DNA of 64,000 nucleotides from Oceanospirillaceae bacterium (GCA_015665455.1 JADFAD010000009.1:186001-250000); one strand, 5' to 3'. Positions 9,048 to 18,423 are shown, counted from the stretch's first letter. Notes: generated from the sequence alone by a model not told the origin. Numbers and translations: made by a program.

Positions 9048-11606
9048 TTGAACCTAGCCCGCAGTATTTTTGCCTGCCTATTCATTGCAGCGTTTTTAAG
9101 TGGTTGTAAGTTATTACTTCCAAAGTCTTTTACTGAAGCCGAATCTCATTTTTCATCACGACAATACGATAGAGCCATTACTGCGTATCAAAGAGCAGAT
9201 CAAGAAACACCAAATAACGTCCACATTAAGCAAGGTCTTATTAAAGCTTATTCTCATAAAGCAGTGGCACTGTTTGAAGAGGCAAAAGGTCGCCCTACAG
9301 AAGACGTTGACAACAAAATAAAAATGTATGGTCAGGCTCAATCAGCAAACGACAGTGCTCGACAATACATCAATGAGGTAAAGCGCATTGAGCCGCTTGA
9401 TCCAAACGTTAAAACACCTAACTCGCGTCCTCGCCAATTGCTTCTGCCCGTCAACGATGAAATGGATTACACAGCAAAAATTCGCTTGTACGAAAAAACG
9501 CTTCAAAAGCATAAAGCCTATGTAGCCCATGAGCTAATTGATGAAGAAAAGAAACAGAACGAAATAATTGATGGTCTGAAGTCTGCGGTTGCTCTTATGT
9601 CTCGTAAGCCCGATGGGCCAATTCAAGCTTACGACGCATTCAGACCCTACGACAAATACGCGGCTCATATGACAAAAGCGTCCAAGGCAAAAAACGCCAT
9701 TGAAAAAACGGCCATCAATTTTTATGAAGCCAGAGGCCTTCATTTCGTTTCAAAAAATAAGTTTTCTCAAGCAAATAAAGACTTTAAATCCGCTCAATCG
9801 ATTAATCCTAGCTCCCACCAAGCTACTGCAGGTATTCTTGCAGTCCAAACAAAAAAACAAATCACAAAGTCACAGTTTGAAGCGGCTTATGCATCTCTGA
9901 ATGAAATCAACCTTCAGCACCCTAAAAGTCGGTTTTACAATAAGCACATGGAAAATGTGCGCACTCAAGTGGTTACTCGAGGGTTAGCCAAAGCAAAGAA
10001 ACACACTAAAACCTCCTCCATAACAGATAAGGCTCTCGCCTTTGATATTTATCATCAAATGCAGCCAATCGCTCAACCAAGCCCAGGACTAACAAGTAGA
10101 GTTTCTCTTGCAATTTCAGCGCTGCAAACACAAGTCGCCAGTGACTTGACAGCTCGCGCAATGGTTCTAAACCAACGCAATGCGTTTGCGTACTCCTCAA
10201 ATATTTCTGCGCTACTATCAAACGCTTATGGTTTCTCAGACAAAGCAGCCCTGCCTTACAAACAAATGGCCTACCGAGCGAACCAGATTTCTTCAGAGAA
10301 ACTGGCCTTGCCCGTACTGTTCACCACGCAAGGCAAAAAATCCAAACAACGCACTCACTTTAGAGATTGGTTGGATGGCGAAATTTTTGACACGATTCCA
10401 AATCTCGACATTGAAAATGTGACAGCCACGGATTTATTTGATATCCCTGAAGAAGGTGCACTACTCAATAGATCTAACGTATTCACATCGACGGCAATAC
10501 CATTCGAGCAAACCGAGATTGTATTCATGCTCAATCTCAGAAAACACGATTTCAAAGAGACGGGCCGCGATCGCGCAAAACGCAAGTCATCTAAATACGT
10601 ATCCAAACGCTATAAGATCCATAACAACGAGTGGGACAGAGCGAAACAACGCTTAGAAAACGCCAAAGATGCGCATAGAGAAGCTAAAATTGCAGCTGAA
10701 GAACTTTACAATTTGTGTAAGCGTGAAGCCTCTCGAGCAGCCGCAGCATTGGGGCCGTTTGGAGATATTGCAGCAGGTGGCCTTTGTAGCTATGGCACAA
10801 ATGCATTAACCAGTGAACTGTCAGGTCTCAATGATGCGAGAGCAGAATTTAGCAAAACACCGAAACAAATCGAAAAGAAAGAAATCTCCCGGTACCGTTA
10901 TGAAGAATACACCGTTCAAGTAAGAGGCGATTTAGTTGCTGACCTGATTGCTTATGATCGTCGAAATAAAAAGACGATTAAACTGGAGCCCATCAAGCTT
11001 TCAGTTAACAAAAGCGGGAAAATATTCAAAAACGTTAAACGCGAAGACGTAAACGGCCTGAAAAACGGAGAAAAAGACGTTCCTGAGATCGACGCTGAAA
11101 TTGAAAAGAAAGAACAATCCGTTTTCAAACACACTCGAGCTCAAATTGCGATGTTCCTTGAAGACCACCGCTGGAAACGCTTTTGCTACCAAGGTGACGC
11201 GCTCACCAAAAAGAGATTACCGCACGCTGCAACGGATGCATATTCTCAATGTATAAACACTGCTCCAAGAGAAGAAAAAGGCAGCAAAGAGATCATTGCA
11301 GCCAATAAAGCCATCCAGAAATACATGGGATTCAACCCCGAAATGGTTGCCAAATACGGTTCAAATAAAGACTACCAGAGCTTCTCTAACAACGATTACA
11401 GTCTGAGCGACAGTGAACTCGAAGCCACAAGAAAAGCAAATACGTTAGCATTTATGAGCCAACCTAGCATTTCTCTAACGAATTTCAACATTGAGAAAGC
11501 CGTCGCAAATTTCAGAACAGGCAACTTCCAAAACGATTCAATGATTGCCTCGCCTGTACTGGAAAACAACACTCAAACCGTTTCATTTGATCTTGAAGCA
11601 CAGTAA
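9048..11606 (+). CDS. Large TPR-containing lipoprotein (paralogue A), unknown function
   Basis: An 852-residue exported protein. Translation likely starts at a TTG preceded by GGAGAA. The signal peptide ends in the lipobox LSGC, so the mature protein begins at about Cys20. Residues 24-80 look like TPR helices (AESHFSSRQYDRAITAYQRA), and further TPR-like pairs occur near 225-300. The middle contains the blocks RPRQLLLP and MSRKPDGPIQAYDAFRPYDK. A charged, coiled-coil-like stretch of about 535-590 follows. The C-terminal third holds YEEYTVQVRGDLVADLIAYDRR and WKRFCYQGDALTKK. Nearly every block recurs in the same order in the gene at 11749, so the two are tandem paralogues. It is first in a five-gene exported cluster and looks like a periplasmic scaffold; no enzyme motif is seen. 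Confidence 0.85.
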   Translation: MNLARSIFACLFIAAFLSGCKLLLPKSFTEAESHFSSRQYDRAITAYQRADQETPNNVHIKQGLIKAYSHKAVALFEEAKGRPTEDVDNKIKMYGQAQSANDSARQYINEVKRIEPLDPNVKTPNSRPRQLLLPVNDEMDYTAKIRLYEKTLQKHKAYVAHELIDEEKKQNEIIDGLKSAVALMSRKPDGPIQAYDAFRPYDKYAAHMTKASKAKNAIEKTAINFYEARGLHFVSKNKFSQANKDFKSAQSINPSSHQATAGILAVQTKKQITKSQFEAAYASLNEINLQHPKSRFYNKHMENVRTQVVTRGLAKAKKHTKTSSITDKALAFDIYHQMQPIAQPSPGLTSRVSLAISALQTQVASDLTARAMVLNQRNAFAYSSNISALLSNAYGFSDKAALPYKQMAYRANQISSEKLALPVLFTTQGKKSKQRTHFRDWLDGEIFDTIPNLDIENVTATDLFDIPEEGALLNRSNVFTSTAIPFEQTEIVFMLNLRKHDFKETGRDRAKRKSSKYVSKRYKIHNNEWDRAKQRLENAKDAHREAKIAAEELYNLCKREASRAAAALGPFGDIAAGGLCSYGTNALTSELSGLNDARAEFSKTPKQIEKKEISRYRYEEYTVQVRGDLVADLIAYDRRNKKTIKLEPIKLSVNKSGKIFKNVKREDVNGLKNGEKDVPEIDAEIEKKEQSVFKHTRAQIAMFLEDHRWKRFCYQGDALTKKRLPHAATDAYSQCINTAPREEKGSKEIIAANKAIQKYMGFNPEMVAKYGSNKDYQSFSNNDYSLSDSELEATRKANTLAFMSQPSISLTNFNIEKAVANFRTGNFQNDSMIASPVLENNTQTVSFDLEAQ

Positions 11607-11624
11607 TTCGAAGAAGTAACTTAG

Positions 11625-11655
11625 GCATTTTGTCAGCTTATTGCGTACAAAATGC
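11625..11655. repeat. Inverted repeat between the two paralogous lipoprotein genes
   Basis: GCATTTTGT (11625-11633) and ACAAAATGC (11647-11655) form a 9-bp stem with a 13-base loop just after the stop of the first lipoprotein gene. No T-run follows, so it is more likely an mRNA-end or processing hairpin than a complete terminator. Confidence 0.4.
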
Positions 11656-11748
11656 TTAATACAGGCAATAAACTAGCCAAATCCTATTGAAAGAAATAAA
11701 ATTCAGCCTCTTTAATTTGCTGAACAGTCAAACCACAGGAGATCGACC

Positions 11749-14526
11749 GTGCGCTTCGTCGGAAAACTTTTTTTAATCTCTGCACTTATTATGTCTTTAA
11801 GTGCTTGCAAAACGTCTTCTTCGACGAGCTCCGTCAACCAAGCCGAAAGTTTCTTCAACAGCCAACAATACGACAAGTCCATTTCAGCCTATAAGAAAGC
11901 GATAAATACATCACCAGACAACGCTAATATTAAGATGGGCTTAATTAAAGCCTTATCAACCAGCGCGGTGTCTCTTTATGAAGAAGTCGAAACAAGACCC
12001 ATTGAAGATTTAGACAGTCGAGTTCAACTTCTTGAAAAAGCCAACAGTCAGCGTGAAGAAGCGTTGTCAGTATTAACAAAAGTGGAACAACTTAAGCCAG
12101 TAAACCCGCAGATTAATGCGCCGTACGCACGCCCAACTCAGCTTTTGCTCCCTTACGACAACAGCATGGATTACAGCGCTCAAGTGAAGCTGTATAAAGA
12201 AACACTCGCGAAGCATGAACAACTCAGTTCTAAAAAGCTAAAAGAAGAAATGTCTAATCGTGACAGCATCTTTTCCGAAATAAACGCCGTTGTTGCAAAA
12301 ACGAACCAAAGCCCCGATGGCCCTATTGTTGCCTATAATGCATTCAAGCCCTACAACAAGTATGTCCAGTACGTAGATAAGGCTAAAGCAGATCAAAAAA
12401 ATCTTATTTCTAACGCGATCAATTATTATGAAGCCAAAGGGTTAAAAGCGCTTTCTAACAACCAATTTGAGATTGCATCGGCTCACTTTAAAAATGCAGA
12501 AAAAGTCAAACCAAACTCCAATCAAGCCAAAGCAGGTTTACTGGCTGTCGGTGTCAAGAAGCAAATTAATGCGAATGATCAATTAGCCGCGTACTCAGGG
12601 CTAAACACGCTCTACCAAGTTCTACCCACCAGTACATTTTACTCAAAACACATGCCTACCGTTCGCAACCAAATTGTTAATGGCTATCTGACCGAAGCCT
12701 CAAAGTTAGCTAAAACTGATTCAATTCAAGACAAAGCAAAAGCATTTGATTTGTATTTCAAAGCCAAACCAATCGCAAAGCCTTCACCTCCACTCATAGG
12801 CAAAGTTACTGACGCAATCAGTGCACTCCAAGATAGAATTGGTATCGAACTGACTGCACGCGCTGTCGTACTTAACAAACAAGATCCTTATGCCTATCCT
12901 GCGGTTGTTTCTGCTCTTCTGAGTAACGCATACAGTTTTTCAGAAAGTGCACCCATGGCATACAAGCAAACAGCCCGTAAAGCGAATGCGATCGTACCAA
13001 ACCAACAAGGGTTATCCATTCTTCTCTCAACCGATGGAAAGATAGCGCAAGAAAAAGCGTCTTTTTCAAATTGGTTAAAAGAACAATTTTCAAAGCAGTT
13101 AGAAAGCGAAAACGTTTCGCAACTAACCGTTATCGACCCACAGGATCTACAAACTCAAGTTGCAGAATTGTCTACATCCAATGTATTTTCTGAAACTCCT
13201 ATCCCATTTGAGTCCGCTGAACTTATCTTCCTATTAGATTTGACGAAGCACGACATCCAAGAAAGCGGTCGTGACCGAGCAACATATAAGCAATCCCAAT
13301 TTGTTTCGGGCCAAAAAATGGTCGACAATCCAGAATATAAAAAGGCTGAGATCGCAAAAGACGAAGCAAAAACAAACTTAATCAAGGTGGAAGCTCTAGA
13401 GAAACAGGCCTTTGATCAATGTAAAGCGCTTAATGCTCAAGGCTACGCCATTGACTGTTCTTACGGCAGTCTCGATTTAGACGCCGCTAAAAACACCGTA
13501 ACATCCACAGAACAAGCGTTTCTAAAGACTTCTAAGCAGATAGAAGAAAAAACAACTTCTGATTACAAATACGAAGAATATACAATCAGAGTTAAGGGCG
13601 AAATCAAGGCAGAGCTGTCAGCGTATGATCGCAGAAGTAAAAACACATTTAATCTAAAACCAATTACCTTAACCGTCGATAAAAATGGTCAATTAAGAAA
13701 CGGCGTTAAAGAAAACGACGTTACAGGCATTAAAAACGGAGAAGACGGGCTACCCCGCGTTGGCGAAGAAACCTATGAGCTCGAAAAACAACTTCTAGAT
13801 CATGTTGTTAATGAAGTAACTGAATTTAGAAAAGCACATGACTGGCAACGCTTCTGCCTTCAAGCTGAAGCACTCAATAAATCAGGCCGCACTCATGCAG
13901 CAGCAAACGCAAGCATTCAATGCGTAGCCAAAGCATCGAAAGACAACAATTCAGAATACATAGCAACTGCGAACGAAAGCATACAAAAATACATGGGTTT
14001 CACAAATAACCAAGTCAAGAAGTATGGAAGAAACTCAAATAGCCCTAGCTTTAATAGCACTCCTGACTCTAGCAATGGCAACGCCTCTCTTTCCGCACAA
14101 GAAAAACAAACTGCACTTAAATCGTCCACACTTTCTTTTGCAAACCAAAGTAAAAAGCCGTTTAACTTTAAACAGTTAGTACGTAATCAAATTAAGACTG
14201 AAGAATCAAAAGCTCGACGCCTAAATGCAAAGAAACCAAAACACATAAGCACACCAGCTACCGTCGTTACCACACCTGAAACGGCAACAGCCCCAGTAAC
14301 GGCCACCCCTAAGAAAAAGATCATTAAAAAAACAGAACAGGCAAAATCAGTTAGTCGTGCACCAATGAGCGTACCAAAACAAACACACCAACAACCTGCT
14401 TCAACTAAAACGGTTGTCAAACAAGTTGAGGAACCAAAAGAACAAACGCCACCAACCGTCATCAACGAAGAGGAAGGCCAAGAGTTTGGTTTCGATTTTG
14501 ATATTGTTGAGCCAGTAGATTTATAG
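11749..14526 (+). CDS. Large TPR-containing lipoprotein (paralogue B), unknown function
   Basis: A 925-residue exported protein with a GTG start and a good site (AGGAG) before it. The lipobox LSAC predicts lipidation at about Cys20. It matches paralogue A block by block: ESFFNSQQYDKSISAYKKA (TPR), RPTQLLLPYDNSMDYSAQ, SPDGPIVAYNAFKPYNKY, ESGRDRATYKQSQFVSG and YKYEEYTIRVKGEIKAEL. Unlike A it carries a C-terminal extension of roughly 125 residues. This begins basic, continues as a Thr/Pro/Lys/Ala-rich linker (PATVVTTPETATAPVTATPK) and ends in the acidic tail EFGFDFDIVEPVDL. That tail could be a docking peptide. Duplication followed by divergence is the simplest origin. No enzymatic motif is visible. 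Confidence 0.85.
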   Translation: MRFVGKLFLISALIMSLSACKTSSSTSSVNQAESFFNSQQYDKSISAYKKAINTSPDNANIKMGLIKALSTSAVSLYEEVETRPIEDLDSRVQLLEKANSQREEALSVLTKVEQLKPVNPQINAPYARPTQLLLPYDNSMDYSAQVKLYKETLAKHEQLSSKKLKEEMSNRDSIFSEINAVVAKTNQSPDGPIVAYNAFKPYNKYVQYVDKAKADQKNLISNAINYYEAKGLKALSNNQFEIASAHFKNAEKVKPNSNQAKAGLLAVGVKKQINANDQLAAYSGLNTLYQVLPTSTFYSKHMPTVRNQIVNGYLTEASKLAKTDSIQDKAKAFDLYFKAKPIAKPSPPLIGKVTDAISALQDRIGIELTARAVVLNKQDPYAYPAVVSALLSNAYSFSESAPMAYKQTARKANAIVPNQQGLSILLSTDGKIAQEKASFSNWLKEQFSKQLESENVSQLTVIDPQDLQTQVAELSTSNVFSETPIPFESAELIFLLDLTKHDIQESGRDRATYKQSQFVSGQKMVDNPEYKKAEIAKDEAKTNLIKVEALEKQAFDQCKALNAQGYAIDCSYGSLDLDAAKNTVTSTEQAFLKTSKQIEEKTTSDYKYEEYTIRVKGEIKAELSAYDRRSKNTFNLKPITLTVDKNGQLRNGVKENDVTGIKNGEDGLPRVGEETYELEKQLLDHVVNEVTEFRKAHDWQRFCLQAEALNKSGRTHAAANASIQCVAKASKDNNSEYIATANESIQKYMGFTNNQVKKYGRNSNSPSFNSTPDSSNGNASLSAQEKQTALKSSTLSFANQSKKPFNFKQLVRNQIKTEESKARRLNAKKPKHISTPATVVTTPETATAPVTATPKKKIIKKTEQAKSVSRAPMSVPKQTHQQPASTKTVVKQVEEPKEQTPPTVINEEEGQEFGFDFDIVEPVDL

Positions 14527-14670
14527 TTTATACATGCGACAGAAGTCCATAATAGATTGGGCTTCTGTTGTTAGAAAAACGTAAATATATCTAAGAATTA
14601 CCTCTTTTAGATATTAATCAAAACGGATAAAGTAATTAAATAAATCTAATTAGAACCTGTATAAAAATTT

Positions 14671-15945
14671 ATGTTTAATCGACTCTTTACGTATATATTA
14701 TTTATCTTCTTACTCATGCCTTTAGCCCATGCAGAGTCAAAGGACAGCTTAGTTCTTTTAAGCGTTCAAACAGAAGAAATAAACTTAATTTCCACTTACA
14801 CGTCGGCAATACACGAAGGCCTTAATGAAAGGTATAACGTGTATTCTGGCGACAATGTCGAGGACTTCATTGAAGAATTCCAAGACAATGAAATCGAATG
14901 CACGCCAGAGAAATGTATGGGGGCAGTTTCTCAAGAGTTTGGGGTGGAATTGATTGTTGACGCCTCTGTAAGCAAAGTACAGGACGAATATATACTTAAA
15001 ATGTCCGTACAGAGCATTTTAAGAAAAGATCCAGTAGAAGAAAAAACAGAAACATGCCGTAACTGCACAATCAGTGACAGACTAAAAATATTAAAATTAA
15101 TGGGCGCGGGTAAAACGGTTTCAGACCACTGGCAGCCAACGTTGTCTGAATCAAGCAACAGCGCAACGTTAGTTTTTGACAGTTATCCTTCGGATGCAAG
15201 TGTATACATCAATGGCCAGAATGTAGGTGTCACACCCTATCGCGGCGTTGGATATGATATAGGCCAAGATCTTGAAATTGAAATTAGAAAGTTTGGCTAT
15301 AGAGCTTTCCATAAAACCATTATGCTGAACCAGCGCATTAGAAAATTTAACACCCCTTTCGAGCTTATTAAAAAACAAGGTCAACTTGAAATAACTACAG
15401 ACCCGTATAAGTCTAATGCCACTGTATTTATTAATGACAAACTAAGAGGTTCTTCAGATAACACGCTTATATCTCCCGTTGGAGAGATCGAAATCTACGC
15501 CATAGCAGATGGCAAACAATCTGAAGTAATCACCACCTCCCTTCTCGATGGCGAAACAAAAAACATCACCTTGGTTTTCGTTGATGAAGAGGTAACTAAC
15601 GACCCTGTTTTCGTTTTTACCAAGCCTCAAGGCAGCAAACTCGTATTCAAAGGCAAGTCCAAAAAGGGATTTGAAACGGGCCAAGTTGACTTGTATCTGA
15701 AGGAAGGTAGCAATAAATTCACGCTCAAATTAGATAACGGCAGAAGTATCTACGGTGACCTTCAGCTCACATTCATAGATCAGAAAGTCAAAGAACAGAT
15801 ATTTGGCCTAAATGAAGCACTTCCAAAACCAAGACACATCCAGGCCTCCATGCGAGGAAGCCCGGTAAAATACAGAATTAAAATGAATACAGACAGCGGC
15901 GCCAAGGAAGTCATTAATTACCGCTTAAGTCTAAGACCTATATAA
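14671..15945 (+). CDS. Exported PEGA-domain protein
   Basis: A 424-residue protein with an N-terminal signal peptide (LLMPLAHAES, cleavage near residue 21). The first mature domain (about 25-145) resembles the TolB-N/CsgG-like fold found ahead of PEGA repeats, with two cysteine pairs, C77-x4-C82 and C129-x2-C132. Two PEGA-type beta-sandwich repeats follow, at about 167-234 (SYPSDASVYINGQNVGVTPY) and 237-302 (TDPYKSNATVFINDKLRGSS). PEGA domains are typical of surface or periplasmic proteins and are thought to bind glycans or proteins. The remainder, to residue 424, is beta-rich and unassigned. It lies 144 bp after paralogue B and 32 bp before the next lipoprotein gene, so it is likely co-transcribed with the latter. 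Confidence 0.8.
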   Translation: MFNRLFTYILFIFLLMPLAHAESKDSLVLLSVQTEEINLISTYTSAIHEGLNERYNVYSGDNVEDFIEEFQDNEIECTPEKCMGAVSQEFGVELIVDASVSKVQDEYILKMSVQSILRKDPVEEKTETCRNCTISDRLKILKLMGAGKTVSDHWQPTLSESSNSATLVFDSYPSDASVYINGQNVGVTPYRGVGYDIGQDLEIEIRKFGYRAFHKTIMLNQRIRKFNTPFELIKKQGQLEITTDPYKSNATVFINDKLRGSSDNTLISPVGEIEIYAIADGKQSEVITTSLLDGETKNITLVFVDEEVTNDPVFVFTKPQGSKLVFKGKSKKGFETGQVDLYLKEGSNKFTLKLDNGRSIYGDLQLTFIDQKVKEQIFGLNEALPKPRHIQASMRGSPVKYRIKMNTDSGAKEVINYRLSLRPI

Positions 15946-15977
15946 AAACTTATTACGCCTAAAGTTGGAGAAAATAA

Positions 15978-16973
15978 ATGAGCCTAACTAAATTCAAGAC
16001 AGGCCTTGTAGTCACAGCCTCTTCCATCGCATTAACAGGGTGCTTAAGCAGCGGCGGTTTTAACGCCAACGTTAAGCCAACGGATACGCCATACGGATTC
16101 GTAGCAAAAGAATCTACATTACGTATGTCCATAGGCGACCTATACCCGAACCCGAAGCTACGTGAAAAGCAACTGGATAACGGGACTGAAACATTTTCAG
16201 CATTCATACGCACACCAACAGAGCACGTTGTTTGTTTTAACAACAACCCCCAAGGAATTCCTGTACCTGCCAAGAACGAAAAAGGTGAAGAAGTTCCTCT
16301 TCACTTTGTAAATGGCATGTACCCTTTCGAGATTTACAACCTTAAAAAAGACGCTAAAGGAAAGCCTAAAAACGACTGTTCAGATCTTAAGAAACCTTTG
16401 TACATTGGTGCCATGGCGTTCTTCGGCTACGACCAGGACATGGAGTTCGCCACATTTGGTGCAGATGAAGATACCTCTCTCATCAAAAAAGAGATCGTAG
16501 ATAAAGTATCTAAAGGCGTTCTAGGCAGTCACACCATTAGCTACGACAATAAAGAACGTATCAAGTATTGGGTTGGGAACCGTTCTGACCTATACAGCGG
16601 TGGCCCAGCAACCGTTGAAGTTGATTTCCGAAAAGCAAACCTTCGAGACCTAAAAATCAACAAAGAAGAAGTAAAAGGTATGCAAACTGAACTGGAAATT
16701 TATGAAGTTTACCAAGATCAGTACGGCCGCCCAGCTAAGAAAAAGAAGCAACATCGCCTTGAGTTCACAACAAAAGACGGTAAAAAATTCGCTGGTTACC
16801 TAAAAGACCTACAGGACAATGAATACACGGCCTTCATGAAGATCCCTGCGGACATCCCTGCAGAATTATATGAAGCGGCAGGTAAAGGAACTGTTTCTAA
16901 GTTTGACGTCATGTCGAAAACTCAACATGGCAGTGCTCGCATTGCTCAAATCGTATTTGGTCTTAAGCGCTAA
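15978..16973 (+). CDS. Lipoprotein of unknown function
   Basis: A 331-residue protein. Its start has a good site (TTGGAG) upstream. The signal ends in ALTGC, giving a lipidated Cys at about residue 22. The mature part is rich in beta-forming and Lys residues, with no family I recognise; notable are RTPTEHVVCFNNNPQGIPVP and SDLYSGGPATVEVDFRKANL. Two further cysteines (in VVCFNN and NDCSD) could pair. It is the fourth gene of the exported cluster, 32 bp after the PEGA gene. A 13-bp hairpin follows it. Its role probably belongs with the two large lipoproteins, but this is inferred from position only. Confidence 0.75.
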   Translation: MSLTKFKTGLVVTASSIALTGCLSSGGFNANVKPTDTPYGFVAKESTLRMSIGDLYPNPKLREKQLDNGTETFSAFIRTPTEHVVCFNNNPQGIPVPAKNEKGEEVPLHFVNGMYPFEIYNLKKDAKGKPKNDCSDLKKPLYIGAMAFFGYDQDMEFATFGADEDTSLIKKEIVDKVSKGVLGSHTISYDNKERIKYWVGNRSDLYSGGPATVEVDFRKANLRDLKINKEEVKGMQTELEIYEVYQDQYGRPAKKKKQHRLEFTTKDGKKFAGYLKDLQDNEYTAFMKIPADIPAELYEAAGKGTVSKFDVMSKTQHGSARIAQIVFGLKR

Positions 16974-16989
16974 TCCATCAAAGCGACAT

Positions 16990-17019
16990 TTAATTAGCTG
17001 GTTTTCACCAGCTAATTAA
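16990..17019. terminator. Strong intergenic hairpin, possible partial terminator
   Basis: A 13-bp perfect stem, TTAATTAGCTGGT (16990-17002) and ACCAGCTAATTAA (17007-17019), closes a TTTC tetraloop between the fourth and fifth genes of the exported cluster. The following bases (TCTCTTTA) are only weakly T-rich. It may attenuate or protect the mRNA rather than fully terminate it. Confidence 0.6.
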
Positions 17020-17060
17020 TCTCTTTATGCCCAAAATCCACGAAGAATGAGTATTTCATT

Positions 17061-18296
17061 ATGCGTTCAAAGCACATTTTGTTCTGCACTGTTGCAGGCT
17101 TAACGTCTGCGACAGTTCATGCATCCGAGGACTTCTTCCCTCCGCTTAAAGCGTTTACCGATGCACCTTATGAAGTCATAAATTTAGGTTCACAACCTAA
17201 ATACGACACATCGAATGGTTTGTTCCCGAGATTGGCCCCAAGCGAAGTCATTGCGTTCTACATTGACTATCAGTCGAATGTACAAGCCATCACATGTGAT
17301 GCAATTTCTCAAAACGTAAGAACCCCCGAAATAACGCGTGAGATTCAAGGCACAATCACCAACACAGGTAAAGAATCATTTGTTGGCTCTGTAGCAATAA
17401 ACTCAACGCACATAGATTCTGGTGCTCACTCAGCGGTAAGCCAACTGGCGACAGAAAGCTACAGTCAAGAAGCTGGTACGAGCTCTTCAACTAGCTCTGT
17501 TTCTATGGATAACCAGCAAGTAAAAGACGATACATCAAGTCAGCAATCACAAGTTGATATCGCTGAAACAGAATCTTTGACTGGTGGTCTTAACGACACA
17601 TCGCTGCAAACCACTGTGTCAGAAACAGTTAATGTATCAGGCTTTAGAAGCTCTCAACAGAAAGCATCAACCCATGATGTTTTTTCTATTTCAAAAACAC
17701 TGTTGGGATATTTCGAAGACTTCTTCCAAAACGCCATTGATGAAAGCGACAACGCCATCATGGTTGATGAAGAAGGAAACGCAGTTGATCAAATTCTTGA
17801 TGGTGACGAACTCGCCCTGGTTGATGAAGCAAAAGGTGTTTGGTTAGAGCGTGCAAGCCGTTTCAGCTATGAAGACTCGTTATTAACCTATTTGACTGAC
17901 TTTCCAACCGATGAATTCAGGAAAGACATCACGCTGCCAGAAAACCCTGAGAACAGTTCAGACATATCTTGCAGCTACAAAGTGCCTAACGATTTAGATG
18001 GAATACAATACGGTCATCACGCAGGAATTCGTTTTGAATTGAAGAATACAGGAAACATTCCTCTTACTGATCTATTGATCGCGATGTCGCCATCAGACAA
18101 CACGACATACCTTGCAGCACAGGAGCGAAAAGCTGATATTACAAGCTATATCCCCTCTTCTGAAGTAGTACTGCACCGTCGATTTATGCCTATTCCAGCA
18201 GGAAACACCTACAGAACTCAATTGTTCGTTATGGCTGATAAATGGGAATTACCAAAACCTCCCGAAGAAGAAAAAGGCTTCTTTGACTTTTTCTGA
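17061..18296 (+). CDS. Secreted protein with Ser/Thr/Gln-rich segment, unknown function
   Basis: A 411-residue exported protein with a signal peptide (about residues 1-21, cleavage after VHASE-like AxA). The first 110 residues look like a beta domain containing EITREIQGTITNTGKESFVG. Residues about 115-205 are Ser/Thr/Gln-rich and low in complexity, like an extracellular linker. An acidic helical segment (about 215-275) follows. The C-terminal half contains HHAGIRFELKNTGNIPLTDL, reminiscent of Ig-like or CARDB/DUF11 beta sandwiches. Two cysteines (ITCDA and DISCSYK) could form a disulfide. The protein ends in an aromatic tail, GFFDFF. It is the last gene of the cluster and is followed by a strong terminator. 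No function can be assigned. Confidence 0.75.
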   Translation: MRSKHILFCTVAGLTSATVHASEDFFPPLKAFTDAPYEVINLGSQPKYDTSNGLFPRLAPSEVIAFYIDYQSNVQAITCDAISQNVRTPEITREIQGTITNTGKESFVGSVAINSTHIDSGAHSAVSQLATESYSQEAGTSSSTSSVSMDNQQVKDDTSSQQSQVDIAETESLTGGLNDTSLQTTVSETVNVSGFRSSQQKASTHDVFSISKTLLGYFEDFFQNAIDESDNAIMVDEEGNAVDQILDGDELALVDEAKGVWLERASRFSYEDSLLTYLTDFPTDEFRKDITLPENPENSSDISCSYKVPNDLDGIQYGHHAGIRFELKNTGNIPLTDLLIAMSPSDNTTYLAAQERKADITSYIPSSEVVLHRRFMPIPAGNTYRTQLFVMADKWELPKPPEEEKGFFDFF

Positions 18297-18312
18297 TTCA
18301 ACAGAAACTCCT

Positions 18313-18341
18313 AAAAACCTAACACCTTGTTAGGTTTTTTT
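18313..18341 (+). terminator. Rho-independent terminator closing the exported-protein cluster
   Basis: AAAAACCTAACA, loop CCT, TGTTAGGTTTTTTT: a perfect stem of 9 or more bp followed by seven T residues, 16 bp after the stop of the fifth gene. Confidence 0.9.
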
Positions 18342-18423
18342 GGTTTAACAGGCATCAAATTTAACTTGAGCTTGTACTCATCTTTTGGCATGTTTAACGA
18401 AACCACATAAGAGTTAATAAAAA

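Noticed and set aside
11625-11655. Full terminator after the first large lipoprotein gene
   Set aside because: The stem is AT-rich, the loop is 13 bases and no T-run follows; recorded only as an inverted repeat.
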